Positions 43,400 through 51,564 of a stretch of 64,000 nt of DNA are shown here, piece after piece; the first letter of the stretch is position 1, and the number at the start of each line of letters is the position of its first letter. Origin of the DNA: UBA3941 sp002385665 (lineage in GTDB: Bacteria; Bacillota; Clostridia; Caldicoprobacterales; UBA3941); the NCBI GenBank assembly GCA_050949255.1, contig JBMNFJ010000002.1:1-64000 (forward strand), given 5' to 3'. The translations under genes and the position numbers were made by a program. The notes beneath the pieces are model-generated. The model ran no database searches, was not told where the DNA came from, and was given only the letters and a program-made list of their open reading frames with translations.

Positions 43400-44356
43400 C
43401 TAGTGTCCCCCCTTTTGGGATTTGAATCTATCCCACAATTTATTATTGCCCAGCTTACTGAATACAGATAAGGAAATCTCCCTGGATCCCATAAGGCCCT
43501 GGGGCCTGAAGATCATAATGACTATCAGGATAAGGGAGTAAAGTACCATTCGTATTTCAGGGAAGGACTGAAGGTAGGTTGATATAAGGGCCAGTAAAAT
43601 CGCGGCCAGCATGGATCCAGACAGACTTCCAAGCCCTCCGAGAACTACTATAACCAATACATCTACGGACTTTAAAAAGCCGAACAAATTCGGTTCCAGG
43701 TAGTAGAAATATGATGCATAGACAGCCCCTGCGATACCTGCACAGGCAGCACCTATGATAAATGCGATTACCTTATATCTTATTGTATCTACCCCCATAG
43801 ACTCGGCAGCAATTTCATCTTCCCTGATGGAGATGCATGCACGGCCATGGGCGGATTTAACGAAGTTTGAAAGGAGCAGGACAATACCCACTGTAAATAT
43901 AAACAGCCAGGTCCAGTTAATAAACTGGGGGATTCCTATCAATCCCGCTGCACCGTTGGTAATCTCCAGATTAAGAAATATAATTCGGATTATTTCAGAC
44001 ATTCCAAGGGTCGCTATGGCCAGATAATCCCCCCGGAGCCTCAAGGTAGGCAGACCTACCAGAAAGCCCAGAATTGCAGCTGCGACAGCACCTAAAACTA
44101 CCCCCAGAATAAAGCCGGGTATGGTGGGCATTCTCATGGTTACAATGGCACAGACGTATGCCCCAACGGACATAAAGCCTGCATGCCCTAGGGAAAACTG
44201 TCCGGTAAAGCCGGTGATAAGGTTGAGGCTGACGGCCAATATGATGTTAATACCGATTGTAACCAGAGTTGCCTGAAAATAGCCGCTGATAAGATTGGTC
44301 ATGATCAAAATCTGTACGATTGCATAGACGAGACCAAGTGCGATGAATTTCCTCAT
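43400..44356 (-). CDS. livM: Branched-chain amino acid ABC transporter permease LivM
   Basis: 318 residues with about eight to ten membrane segments. Motifs are NLITGFTGQFSLGHAGFMSVGAY and LPTLRLRGDYLAIATLGMSEIIR, and VVLGGLGSLSGSMLAAILL for the ATPase loop. These are diagnostic of LivM. It starts 3 bases after livH. It forms the channel with LivH. Confidence 0.95.
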   Translation of the reverse strand: MRKFIALGLVYAIVQILIMTNLISGYFQATLVTIGINIILAVSLNLITGFTGQFSLGHAGFMSVGAYVCAIVTMRMPTIPGFILGVVLGAVAAAILGFLVGLPTLRLRGDYLAIATLGMSEIIRIIFLNLEITNGAAGLIGIPQFINWTWLFIFTVGIVLLLSNFVKSAHGRACISIREDEIAAESMGVDTIRYKVIAFIIGAACAGIAGAVYASYFYYLEPNLFGFLKSVDVLVIVVLGGLGSLSGSMLAAILLALISTYLQSFPEIRMVLYSLILIVIMIFRPQGLMGSREISLSVFSKLGNNKLWDRFKSQKGGH

Positions 44357-44359
44357 AAC

Positions 44360-45244
44360 TTACACCTTCTCCCTAGTATTTTTCCCCAACAACCCAGAGG
44401 GCTTAATTATGAGGATGAGTATCAGGATGCCAAACACCACCGCATCCCTGAACATGGAGCCTCCATAACCGGACACCATGACCTCTACCGCACCTATAAA
44501 GTAACCGCCTATCATGGCTCCGGGAATAATGCCGATACCTCCAAAAACCGCGGCTATAAAGGCCTTAAGACCCGGCACAACCCCCATCAGGGGATTAATA
44601 GTGTTGTAGTAGATCCCTACCAGTATGCCTGCAGCCCCGGCCAGGGCTGAACCCAGGGCAAAGGTAAAGGAGACCGTGGAGTTTACGTCTATTCCCATCA
44701 GCTGGGCTGCGTCCCTGTCCATGGAAACAGCACGCATCGCCTTCCCCAGCCTGGTCCTTTTAACTATAAACTGTAGTAGAGCCATCAATAATATGGTAAT
44801 GCCAACGAGGATAATCTGTTGCATGGAGATAACTATGTTCCCCACCTTAAACCTTTGGGCCAGAATGCCCGTTACTTCGGGATAGGTCCTCACGTTGGCC
44901 TTAACAAAGAACATGGTGCCATATTCCAGGAACAGGGATACCCCTATGGCGGTGATAAGTACTGAAATCCTTGCTGCATTTCTCAGAGGCCTGTAAGCTA
45001 TCCTTTCTATAAGAACACCCAAAATAGTGCATACCAACATGGCGATAAGCAAGGAGGGTACAAGACCCAGTTTTAAAAAGGTCATGCAAAAATACCCTAC
45101 ATAGGCTCCTATCATATATATATCACAGTGTGCAAAATTAATTAATCTAATAATTCCATATACCATGGTATAACCCAGAGCAATAAGGGCATATATACTT
45201 CCCAGGGTTATACCGTTAACTATCTGTTGTAATAATTTATCCAA
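44360..45244 (-). CDS. livH: Branched-chain amino acid ABC transporter permease LivH
   Basis: 294 residues; starts with the family-typical QQIVNGITLGSIYALIALGYTMVYGIIRLINFAHCD. The C-terminal AAVFGGIGIIPGAMIGGYFIGAVE matches LivH as well. It is the first gene of livHMGF, with GGAAAGG-type site and a 226-base gap from livJ that contains a hairpin. Confidence 0.95.
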   Translation of the reverse strand: MDKLLQQIVNGITLGSIYALIALGYTMVYGIIRLINFAHCDIYMIGAYVGYFCMTFLKLGLVPSLLIAMLVCTILGVLIERIAYRPLRNAARISVLITAIGVSLFLEYGTMFFVKANVRTYPEVTGILAQRFKVGNIVISMQQIILVGITILLMALLQFIVKRTRLGKAMRAVSMDRDAAQLMGIDVNSTVSFTFALGSALAGAAGILVGIYYNTINPLMGVVPGLKAFIAAVFGGIGIIPGAMIGGYFIGAVEVMVSGYGGSMFRDAVVFGILILILIIKPSGLLGKNTREKV

Positions 45245-45399
45245 ACCCTTTCCTCCCTTTCCCCCAAAAAAGCTTGAAGGATTAAGTCTTCTTTTTAGTA
45301 TAGCTTGTTTTTGGGCTTATTTCCACTATATTTTAATAAAAATTCCTGCCAAATCATAGATATGTTACATAAAAGACCAGCATTACCAATAATATAAAT

Positions 45400-45425
45400 A
45401 AGCGGGGAAAAGGATCTCCCCGCTT
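45400..45425 (-). terminator. Hairpin between livJ and livH
   Basis: AAGCGGGGA (45400-45408) and TCCCCGCTT (45417-45425), followed on the minus strand by a T/A-rich tail (ATTTATATTATT). It probably gives partial termination so that the binding protein is made in excess. Confidence 0.7.
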
Positions 45426-45469
45426 ACCTATAGTTAATTCTTTGTGTATGTCTGTGTTACACAGGGTGG

Positions 45470-46627
45470 TTATTGTGATACCTTTTCACTGGTATGCTGC
45501 TTACCATCCTTGAGACTTATAACCACTATAGCTTTTACCGGGTTATGATTCTCATCAATGCTGAAGGAACCGGTAACGCCCGCAAAATCCTCTGTGGAAG
45601 CCAAGGCATCCTTAAGAGCTTCTCTATCTACCTTTCCGGCCCTCTTCAAACCGTCCACCACAAACATGGCCAAATCGTATCCCAAGGCGTTAAAGGCATC
45701 GGGTTCTCTGCCGTATTCCTCCTTGAAATCTTCGATGAACTGTACAACCAAGGGGTCCTTATCCAATGAGGAATAGTGGTTGGAGAAATAGATATCGTTT
45801 AAAGCTTCTTCCCCTGCCAGTTTCACAAGGTCCGGGGAATCAAAACCGTCAGCTCCCAGGATGGGAACATCGATTCCCAGATCACGGGCCTGTTTGATGA
45901 TAAGCCCGGCTTCCTCGTAGTATCCGGGCAGGAAGATCACATCAAAGTCCTCGCTCTTGATGCTTGTCAGGATGGCGTTAAAGTCCGTATCCCCTTTAAC
46001 AAAGGATTCCTTGGCAACTATAGTACCCCCACCCTCTGTAAAGGTCTTCTCAAAGTTTTCGGCTAACCCCTTACCATAATCGCTGGAATTATCCATTATA
46101 ATTACGGCCTTCTTCTTTGAAAGGTTGTTTAGGGCATAGTTTGCCATACCGGTACCCTGATAGGAATCGTTAAAGCATATGCGGAAGGCATATTCCTTAA
46201 CCCCTGATTCGTCCACAGTAACTTCATCTGCAGTCGCAGAACCCGATGCTACCGGCACCTTGGCCTTTTCTGCTACTGGTATCTGGGACATAAAGGAACC
46301 GGATGTTGCCGGACCTAAGATGGCAACCACCTTATCCTGTTCTATCAGCTTGTTGGCCAGGGTAGTGGCCTCTTGTGGCTCCGACTTATTATCGTATTTA
46401 ATAAGAGTAATTTTCTTGCCGTCTATCCCACCGGCTTCGTTTACTTGTTTAATGGCCAGTTCAATGCCATCTACTGAGCTTTGTCCATAGGTTGCTACTC
46501 CACCTGAAAGCTCATAATTGACTCCGATTCTGATCTCGTCATCGCTACCAGCTCCCGGCCCAGTACAGCCAATGAAAAGAGCTGTAACCAATAAAACCGA
46601 TAATGCAATAAGTAATAGTCTCTTCAT
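45470..46627 (-). CDS. livJ: Branched-chain amino acid ABC transporter binding lipoprotein
   Basis: 385 residues. A signal peptide ends in FIGC, so it is a lipoprotein with Cys21 as the acylated residue. The family-6 (LivJ/LivK) fold starts IRIGVNYELSGGVATYGQS and continues AILGPATSGSFMSQIPVAEK. It binds Leu/Ile/Val or related amino acids outside the membrane. It has its own promoter at 46697-46725 and is the first gene of the Liv group. Confidence 0.93.
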   Translation of the reverse strand: MKRLLLIALSVLLVTALFIGCTGPGAGSDDEIRIGVNYELSGGVATYGQSSVDGIELAIKQVNEAGGIDGKKITLIKYDNKSEPQEATTLANKLIEQDKVVAILGPATSGSFMSQIPVAEKAKVPVASGSATADEVTVDESGVKEYAFRICFNDSYQGTGMANYALNNLSKKKAVIIMDNSSDYGKGLAENFEKTFTEGGGTIVAKESFVKGDTDFNAILTSIKSEDFDVIFLPGYYEEAGLIIKQARDLGIDVPILGADGFDSPDLVKLAGEEALNDIYFSNHYSSLDKDPLVVQFIEDFKEEYGREPDAFNALGYDLAMFVVDGLKRAGKVDREALKDALASTEDFAGVTGSFSIDENHNPVKAIVVISLKDGKQHTSEKVSQ

Positions 46628-46696
46628 TCATAATCCTCCTCTTACATATACAACAAAAGCCCTTCGCTGTAGCATGCTAAAGTGCCTTTGTTCATT

Positions 46697-46725
46697 ATTA
46701 TATACCCAGCCTTATAATTATTCAA
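46697..46725 (-). promoter_or_regulatory. livJ promoter
   Basis: On the minus strand TTGAAT (46720-46725), 17 bases, TATAAT (46697-46702). Leader about 65 nt. The rest of 46628-47109 holds the third-family palindrome and repeat copy J. Confidence 0.72.
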
Positions 46726-46878
46726 TCATCTTTTTAAAAATAATTGCCAAATCAGCAATCCTGGTAACCGGAGGTCTCATAAAATCCTTCCGGGATAAAT
46801 ATGAATAAGTAATATCAAAAACAGGCATTATTAAATGTAGGACTACCATCTGGAATAAAACCTTGTGGTTATTCATAA

Positions 46879-46924
46879 AATCAACCAGGTATAGGATTAG
46901 TATATATCTTATGCTTGGTTGATT
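46879..46924. repeat. Small palindrome, third family, copy 2
   Basis: AATCAACCA (46879-46887) and TGGTTGATT (46916-46924), 9-bp arms. Relative of 27795-27842. Confidence 0.6.
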
Positions 46925-46980
46925 ATGACGTGACGGAAAGATGTTATTCGTTACAGATTTTATATAAAGAATATAACGGG

Positions 46981-47079
46981 TTGTGTTGGTTAAACATATA
47001 TAGGTAATGGCTATTGAATGCTGCCTCATTCACCCACTTATGAATGGTGCATTACCCGAGAAGACTGAACTGGCACAAG
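46981..47079. repeat. Dispersed inverted-repeat element, copy J
   Basis: TTGTGTTGGTT on the left and AACTGGCACAAG on the right. The 11 terminal positions pair with three G-U wobbles if transcribed as plus-strand RNA. GGTAATG pairs with CATTACC. It lies immediately upstream of a plus-strand gene and may be in its leader. Confidence 0.82.
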
Positions 47080-47109
47080 TAATTAATACAATAATAGGGA
47101 GGAATCAGT

Positions 47110-47379
47110 ATGCCAAACATAAAGGACGCTATGGACAGAATAAGAATACTGCAATGCCCAACCGGGCAACTGGAAGAACGAGTGGCGGAAATTTTGGAAG
47201 GTTATAACATTTCCCCTAGAAGCGAGATCCTTATAAGCAGGGAAAAAAGGCTGGACAGAGATGGCGCCGAGGCCTATACCGTTACCATCTCCGATAGGTT
47301 GGATCCCACCTTAACCCTTCTGGCCAAATCCGGAGCGGATGACTATGTTGTTCAAGTAAAGGATGTATACTTTAACTAG
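47110..47379 (+). CDS. Small hypothetical protein (89 aa)
   Basis: 89 residues, GGGAGG 8 bases before the ATG. It begins with a helix and ends with a likely beta-alpha segment (TYTI... DDYVVQVKD). One Cys (Cys16). I do not recognise a family. It is preceded by repeat copy J and its stop overlaps the convergent csoR stop by 4 bases. Coding is supported by the good ribosome site and balanced composition, not by homology. Confidence 0.55.
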   Translation: MPNIKDAMDRIRILQCPTGQLEERVAEILEGYNISPRSEILISREKRLDRDGAEAYTVTISDRLDPTLTLLAKSGADDYVVQVKDVYFN

Positions 47380-47639
47380 ATGTATTTTCTGATTATCTCG
47401 AATACCTCTTCCAGGCTGTCATCGCCCCCATTTTCAAGAATAGCCCTCCTAACGCAGCCCTTCATGTGATCATGCAGGATTTCCGCGTTGACCTTCCTGA
47501 GTATGGATATGGTGGCCATGATCTGTCTTGATACATCTATGCAGTATCTATCTTCCTCCAGCATCTTGATTATTCCGTCTACCTGGCCCCTGGCGATTTT
47601 TAGGTTTCTGAATACCGGACTGTTTTTATCCCTATGCAT
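47376..47639 (-). CDS. csoR: CsoR-family metal-sensing repressor
   Basis: 87 residues of the all-helical DUF156 fold. The Cu ligand set Cys33, His58, Cys62 matches CsoR spacing exactly (Cys-x24-His-x3-Cys). It represses copper genes and releases DNA on binding Cu(I). GGAGGG precedes the ATG. It is the third gene after copA and copZ on the same strand. The dyad at 51083-51099 is its probable operator. Confidence 0.93.
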   Translation of the reverse strand: MHRDKNSPVFRNLKIARGQVDGIIKMLEEDRYCIDVSRQIMATISILRKVNAEILHDHMKGCVRRAILENGGDDSLEEVFEIIRKYI

Positions 47640-47674
47640 AATATCCCTCCAACCCTACAGATAATTTATTAAGA

Positions 47675-47698
47675 AGGATGCCGAATTCCGGGCATCCT
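47675..47698 (-). terminator. Hairpin between copZ and csoR
   Basis: AGGATGCC (47675-47682) and GGCATCCT (47691-47698) with loop of 8. The tail on the minus strand is T/A-rich without a clean T-run. Possible attenuator. Confidence 0.55.
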
Positions 47699-47708
47699 CC
47701 TTTGTTTA

Positions 47709-47927
47709 TCATATAACTTCTACCTTTATCAGATCATATCCTGCATCTTCAATAGCCTGGCTGAGAGTGGCTTCATCGATATCCTTTGACAGCTCAATTA
47801 CGCTATACTGTCCCTTCAGGTTAACATCTACGCCCTCCACCCCTTCAAGTTCTTTCAAGGCGTTGGCTACGTGCATTACGCAATGTTGGCAGCTCATACC
47901 TTCAATTGATAGTTTTTTCTTTATCAT
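47709..47927 (-). CDS. copZ: Copper chaperone CopZ-like heavy-metal-associated protein
   Basis: 72 residues from the ATG at 47927 (GGAGG 6 bases upstream). The single HMA domain has MSCQHC (Cys13, Cys16), the MxCxxC Cu(I) site. It delivers Cu(I) to the CopA ATPase. It lies between csoR and copA on the same strand. Confidence 0.92.
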   Translation of the reverse strand: MIKKKLSIEGMSCQHCVMHVANALKELEGVEGVDVNLKGQYSVIELSKDIDEATLSQAIEDAGYDLIKVEVI

Positions 47928-48103
47928 AATGATCCTCCATTCTCTTTCGATTCTGCTGCTGTCCTTCAAACCACTTTCCCTGTTAAATGGTTCAGTGCAG
48001 CATAACCTCCTACTTATTTAACCTCTTATATATTGTCAGAAACTATTATATTGTACCAATCCCTTTTTTATATATTGTACCAATCCTTTTTTTATATCTT
48101 AAG

Positions 48104-48353
48104 GCGTCGTGCTTCGGTAATGGCTATTGAACGCTCATTCCGACATCGATTTGGAGAAAACTAAGGCTTATTCCATTTGAAAAGCCTATCGCTTCCAATC
48201 CGGCGTCCTGCCGGAAGGAAGCTGCTTTAAGCGTCCTGCTTAAAGCTACGGCTTTTCTGCAATTCCATAAGCCAAGTTTTCTTAACCAAATCAATGAAGT
48301 CATCCGCTTATCAATAGCTCATTACCTAAGATTATAAAATAGCACAAGAGGTT
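48104..48353. repeat. Dispersed inverted-repeat element, copy K (longest, composite)
   Basis: The left core TAATGGCTATTGAACGC is followed by CCGACATCGATTTGG (the right arm type seen in copy E), then two hairpins with loop GTCCT at 48199-48215 and 48224-48246, then the long right arm to AGCACAAGAGGTT. It looks like one element nested in or fused with another. It lies between copA and copZ in one minus operon. Confidence 0.85.
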
Positions 48354-48365
48354 ACCTTATACATA

Positions 48366-50831
48366 TCAGGCAAATGATTCGGGTTTAAACCTCTTTAACC
48401 TCAAGGCGTTGGTGACTACGGATACGGAGCTAAAAGCCATTGCCGCAGCCGCAATCATGGGATTGAGAAGCGGTCCGCCAAACAGGTGCAGAAGCCCCGC
48501 AGCAATAGGTATCCCCGCTGTATTATACCCAAAGGCCCAAAATAGGTTTTGCTTTATATTGGTTATGGTCTTCTTGCTCAGGGAAATGGCGGTGGACACA
48601 TCCATCAGATCGCTTTTTATAAGAACAATATCGGCGGATTCCATAGCCACATCGGTACCCGAGCCTATGGCGATGCCTATATCCGCCTGGGCCAGGGCCG
48701 GAGCATCGTTGATCCCATCCCCCACCATGGCAACCTTCTTGCCGGTATCCTGCAGTTTCTTTATCTCCTGAGCCTTATCCTGAGGCAGTACCTCAGCAAG
48801 AACCCTGTCTATACCTACCTGTCTTGCTATGGCCTCAGCAGTCCGGCGGTTATCCCCGGTAACCATTACCACTTCCAGACCCAGCCTGTGAAGGGCGTTG
48901 ACTGCCTCCCGGCTGCTCTCCTTGAGTACATCGGCAACGGCAATTATGCCCCCGAGTCTTCCGTCTATGCTTACATACATAGGGGTTTTACCCTCATTGG
49001 CCAGCCTTTCCGAGTCGGAAACCGCCTCCCCCAGCTGGATCTGCCTGTCATCCATAAGCCGCTTGTTGCCAAGGAGCAAGTCCTTTCCGGATATCCTTGC
49101 TTCGATACCGTGTCCGGGTATGGCATTAAAGCCCTCCAATGAATAAAGCTCCATGCCCCTCTCCCGGGCCATTTCAACAATGGATTCCCCCAGGGGGTGC
49201 TCCGAACCCTTTTCGGCGGATGCCGCCAGCCTGAGGAGTTCGTCCTCATCTGTTTCGCCGTATAAAAGTATATCGGTGACCTTGGGCTGTCCCAGAGTAA
49301 TAGTCCCTGTCTTATCCAATACCACGGTATCCACCTTGTGAGCTATCTCCAGCGCTTCTCCGCTCTTTATAAGAACTCCGTACTCCGCACCTTTACCCGT
49401 TCCCACCATTATGGCGGTAGGGGTTGCCAGCCCCAATGCACAGGGACAGGCAATAACCAGAACGGATATGAAGATGGTGAGGGAAAACACCGCTGATTCC
49501 CCGCTAAGCCACCAACCCAGTCCCGCTATAACCGCAATACCAAATACGATGGGCACAAAATATCCGGATATAATATCCGCCATCTGGGCGATGGGTGCCT
49601 TGCTGCCCTGAGCCTCTTCCACCAACTTAATTATTTGAGCCAGGGCAGTATCGCTGCCTACCCTGGTGGCTTTAAATCGGAAGGAACCAGTCTTGTTAAG
49701 GCTGCCTCCCACCACATTGTCTCCCGGCTTCTTCTCAACGGGTATGCTCTCCCCTGTCAACATGGACTCGTCTACGGATGTCAGGCCTTCCACTACCTGA
49801 CCATCAACCGGGATACTCTGTCCGGGCCTTACTACTATAATATCCTCGACCTCTACTTCCTCTACCGGTATGGTAATCTCCTTCCCGTCCTGGATTACCA
49901 CCGCCATCTTTGGTGCAAGGTCCATAAGCTTCTTAATGGCATCGGATGTCCGTCCTTTGGCAACGGTTTCCAAGGTCTTCCCCAGAAGTATCAGGGTGAT
50001 TATAACCCCTGCGGTTTCAAAGTACAGGTGCATGGCATAGTCCGTGTTCCCCAGGTATATCTGCCATATGGCGTAGAGACCGTATATAAAGGCTGCCGAT
50101 GTACCCATAGCCACAAGGGAGTCCATATTTGGGCTGCCCTTGAACATGGTTTTAAAGCCAACGGTATAGAATTTATATCCCGCAATGACAGTGGGAATAG
50201 TAAGAAACAATTGAACCAGGGCAAAGTTCAAAGGATTGATGTCCGGGTCTATGAACCTGGGAAGAGGCAATCCTATCATGTGTCCCATGGCTATATAAAA
50301 CAGCGGAACCGTAAAGACCAGGGATACTATAAATTTGGTCCACATAGTGGAAATTTCCCTCTCCCTTCGGACCTTGTCAATATCCCCCCGGCTATCGGTT
50401 TGGATCTCCATAGGCCTATATCCGGCCTTTACGATGGCCTCCCTTATCTGGGACAGCCTGACTACCTCCGGATTGTAAACAACCCTTGCCCTCTCCGTAG
50501 CAAGATTGACCTCTCCCCTTTCAATCCCATCCAGCTTGCCCAATGCCCTTTCCACGGCTCTGGAGCAAGCGGCGCAGGTCATCCCCTCAATAGGGATTAC
50601 AACCTCGCGATTCTTCTGTTCTTCCCTTACGCTGTAGCCTGCCTCTTCTACTGCCCTTTTTATGTTCTCAAGATCAACCCCGTCCCCGTGCAACACCGTC
50701 AGGGTCTCGGTAGCAAAATTCACACTGGCCTTGTCCACTCCTTCAAGTCTGCCAACCCTCCGTTCTACGGCATTGGCGCAGGCGGTACAGGTCATTCCAT
50801 CTATTCTTAAAACTTCCTTTTTAGCAGCCAT
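48366..50831 (-). CDS. copA: Copper-translocating P1B-type ATPase
   Basis: 821 residues from the ATG at 50831 (GGGAG 8 bases upstream). Two N-terminal HMA domains have GMTCTAC (Cys15, Cys18) and GMTCAAC (Cys86, Cys89). A membrane CPC motif (IACPCALGLATPTA), the phosphorylation site DKTGT, HPLGE and MVGDGINDAPALAQAD follow. It exports Cu(I) out of the cytoplasm. It heads the copA-copZ-csoR series, with a long leader carrying repeat fragment L and the CsoR-type dyad upstream. Confidence 0.96.
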   Translation of the reverse strand: MAAKKEVLRIDGMTCTACANAVERRVGRLEGVDKASVNFATETLTVLHGDGVDLENIKRAVEEAGYSVREEQKNREVVIPIEGMTCAACSRAVERALGKLDGIERGEVNLATERARVVYNPEVVRLSQIREAIVKAGYRPMEIQTDSRGDIDKVRREREISTMWTKFIVSLVFTVPLFYIAMGHMIGLPLPRFIDPDINPLNFALVQLFLTIPTVIAGYKFYTVGFKTMFKGSPNMDSLVAMGTSAAFIYGLYAIWQIYLGNTDYAMHLYFETAGVIITLILLGKTLETVAKGRTSDAIKKLMDLAPKMAVVIQDGKEITIPVEEVEVEDIIVVRPGQSIPVDGQVVEGLTSVDESMLTGESIPVEKKPGDNVVGGSLNKTGSFRFKATRVGSDTALAQIIKLVEEAQGSKAPIAQMADIISGYFVPIVFGIAVIAGLGWWLSGESAVFSLTIFISVLVIACPCALGLATPTAIMVGTGKGAEYGVLIKSGEALEIAHKVDTVVLDKTGTITLGQPKVTDILLYGETDEDELLRLAASAEKGSEHPLGESIVEMARERGMELYSLEGFNAIPGHGIEARISGKDLLLGNKRLMDDRQIQLGEAVSDSERLANEGKTPMYVSIDGRLGGIIAVADVLKESSREAVNALHRLGLEVVMVTGDNRRTAEAIARQVGIDRVLAEVLPQDKAQEIKKLQDTGKKVAMVGDGINDAPALAQADIGIAIGSGTDVAMESADIVLIKSDLMDVSTAISLSKKTITNIKQNLFWAFGYNTAGIPIAAGLLHLFGGPLLNPMIAAAAMAFSSVSVVTNALRLKRFKPESFA

Positions 50832-50863
50832 GTAATCAACTCCCATGAAATATCTTGACTTTA

Positions 50864-50926
50864 CGCTTTGTACTTATAAGTCCTCCACTTTTCAATAGCT
50901 CATTACCTGAGATTATGAATCAGCAC
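50864..50926. repeat. Dispersed inverted-repeat element, copy L (single right arm)
   Basis: TTTTCAATAGCTCATTACC, then GAGATTATGAATCAGCACC, the right-end sequence of the family. A faint left end (CGCTTTGTACTTAT) precedes it. It lies inside the predicted copA leader. Confidence 0.78.
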
Positions 50927-51082
50927 CCATGATTAATTCTTGCATATTGTATCTATAAAACGGTACAGTAATGTTTCCGTTAGATAATAGAACTTCTTAA
51001 TTAGATATACTTTTGGGTAAGTATAGTAAGACTAAATATAGTTTTTCCTATATTCGATGAAGCAAACTCATATCATAATACT

Positions 51083-51125
51083 ATACCCCCCTGGGGTATT
51101 ATATACCACATCCACTAACTTTTCA
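51083..51125 (-). promoter_or_regulatory. csoR box: copA promoter with CsoR-type operator
   Basis: On the minus strand TTGAAA (51120-51125), 16 bases, TATAAT (51098-51103). The dyad ATACCCC-CCT-GGGGTAT (51083-51099) overlaps the -10 and start region. This GC-centred box with TAC/GTA ends matches known CsoR sites. Leader about 255 nt to copA. The rest of 50832-51564 has no clear gene. Confidence 0.85.
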
Positions 51126-51387
51126 ATCATTATTTTAGCTTCCCATATTTTTATTTCCTCATTTTTAAGAGAACTGATATGCCCCATAAGCCTTGTAGGA
51201 ATACTCTTGCAGATCTCGTCTCCTTTCACTGAGACCATAGGTGTATAATAAAGGATGTTAAGGATATTTTGTACAGAAGAATTCCCCAAAAAATGCGGAT
51301 TTTATTAAAAAATCTGGTTCCTGTGACAGAACCATCCATGTTGATTGACAAATAAATCACAAATCCTGTTGTTTTGGTAATATGCCC

Positions 51388-51416
51388 TTTACAAATTCCC
51401 GTATAAGTAATAGAAT
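51388..51416 (+). promoter_or_regulatory. PFOR promoter
   Basis: TTTACA (51388-51393), 17 bases, TAGAAT (51411-51416). Start near 51423, leader about 140 nt containing the small palindrome at 51467-51534. Confidence 0.6.
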
Positions 51417-51466
51417 TGTTATGTAAAATGTATACAAAGATATACTTACAAATATCTAGTCATTTA

Positions 51467-51534
51467 AAGTTTCAAAAAAACCGGATTATTAACATAATAA
51501 CCTGGCTCATTTAATTATGTCTTTTTTGAAGCTT
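51467..51534. repeat. Small palindromic element, second family, copy 2
   Basis: AAGTTTCAAAAAA and TTTTTTGAAGCTT, 13-bp arms with one G-U in plus-strand RNA, around an inner hairpin (TTATTAACATAATAA). It lies in the PFOR leader, just before the ribosome site. Confidence 0.65.
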
Positions 51535-51564
51535 ACTATTAATTATTATAGGAGGGTCATTCAT

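Noticed and set aside
46718..47029. Open frame of 103 codons on the minus strand
   Set aside because: It overlaps the livJ promoter, the third-family palindrome and copy J; composition is not protein-like.
49635..50810. Long open frame (391 codons) on the plus strand
   Set aside because: It is antisense to copA, whose motifs, start and ribosome site are clear; it has no features of its own.
51068..51289. Possible 73-residue minus-strand protein upstream of copA
   Set aside because: It would span the copA promoter and CsoR-type box, has no ribosome site at its start and no family match; a remnant cannot be excluded.
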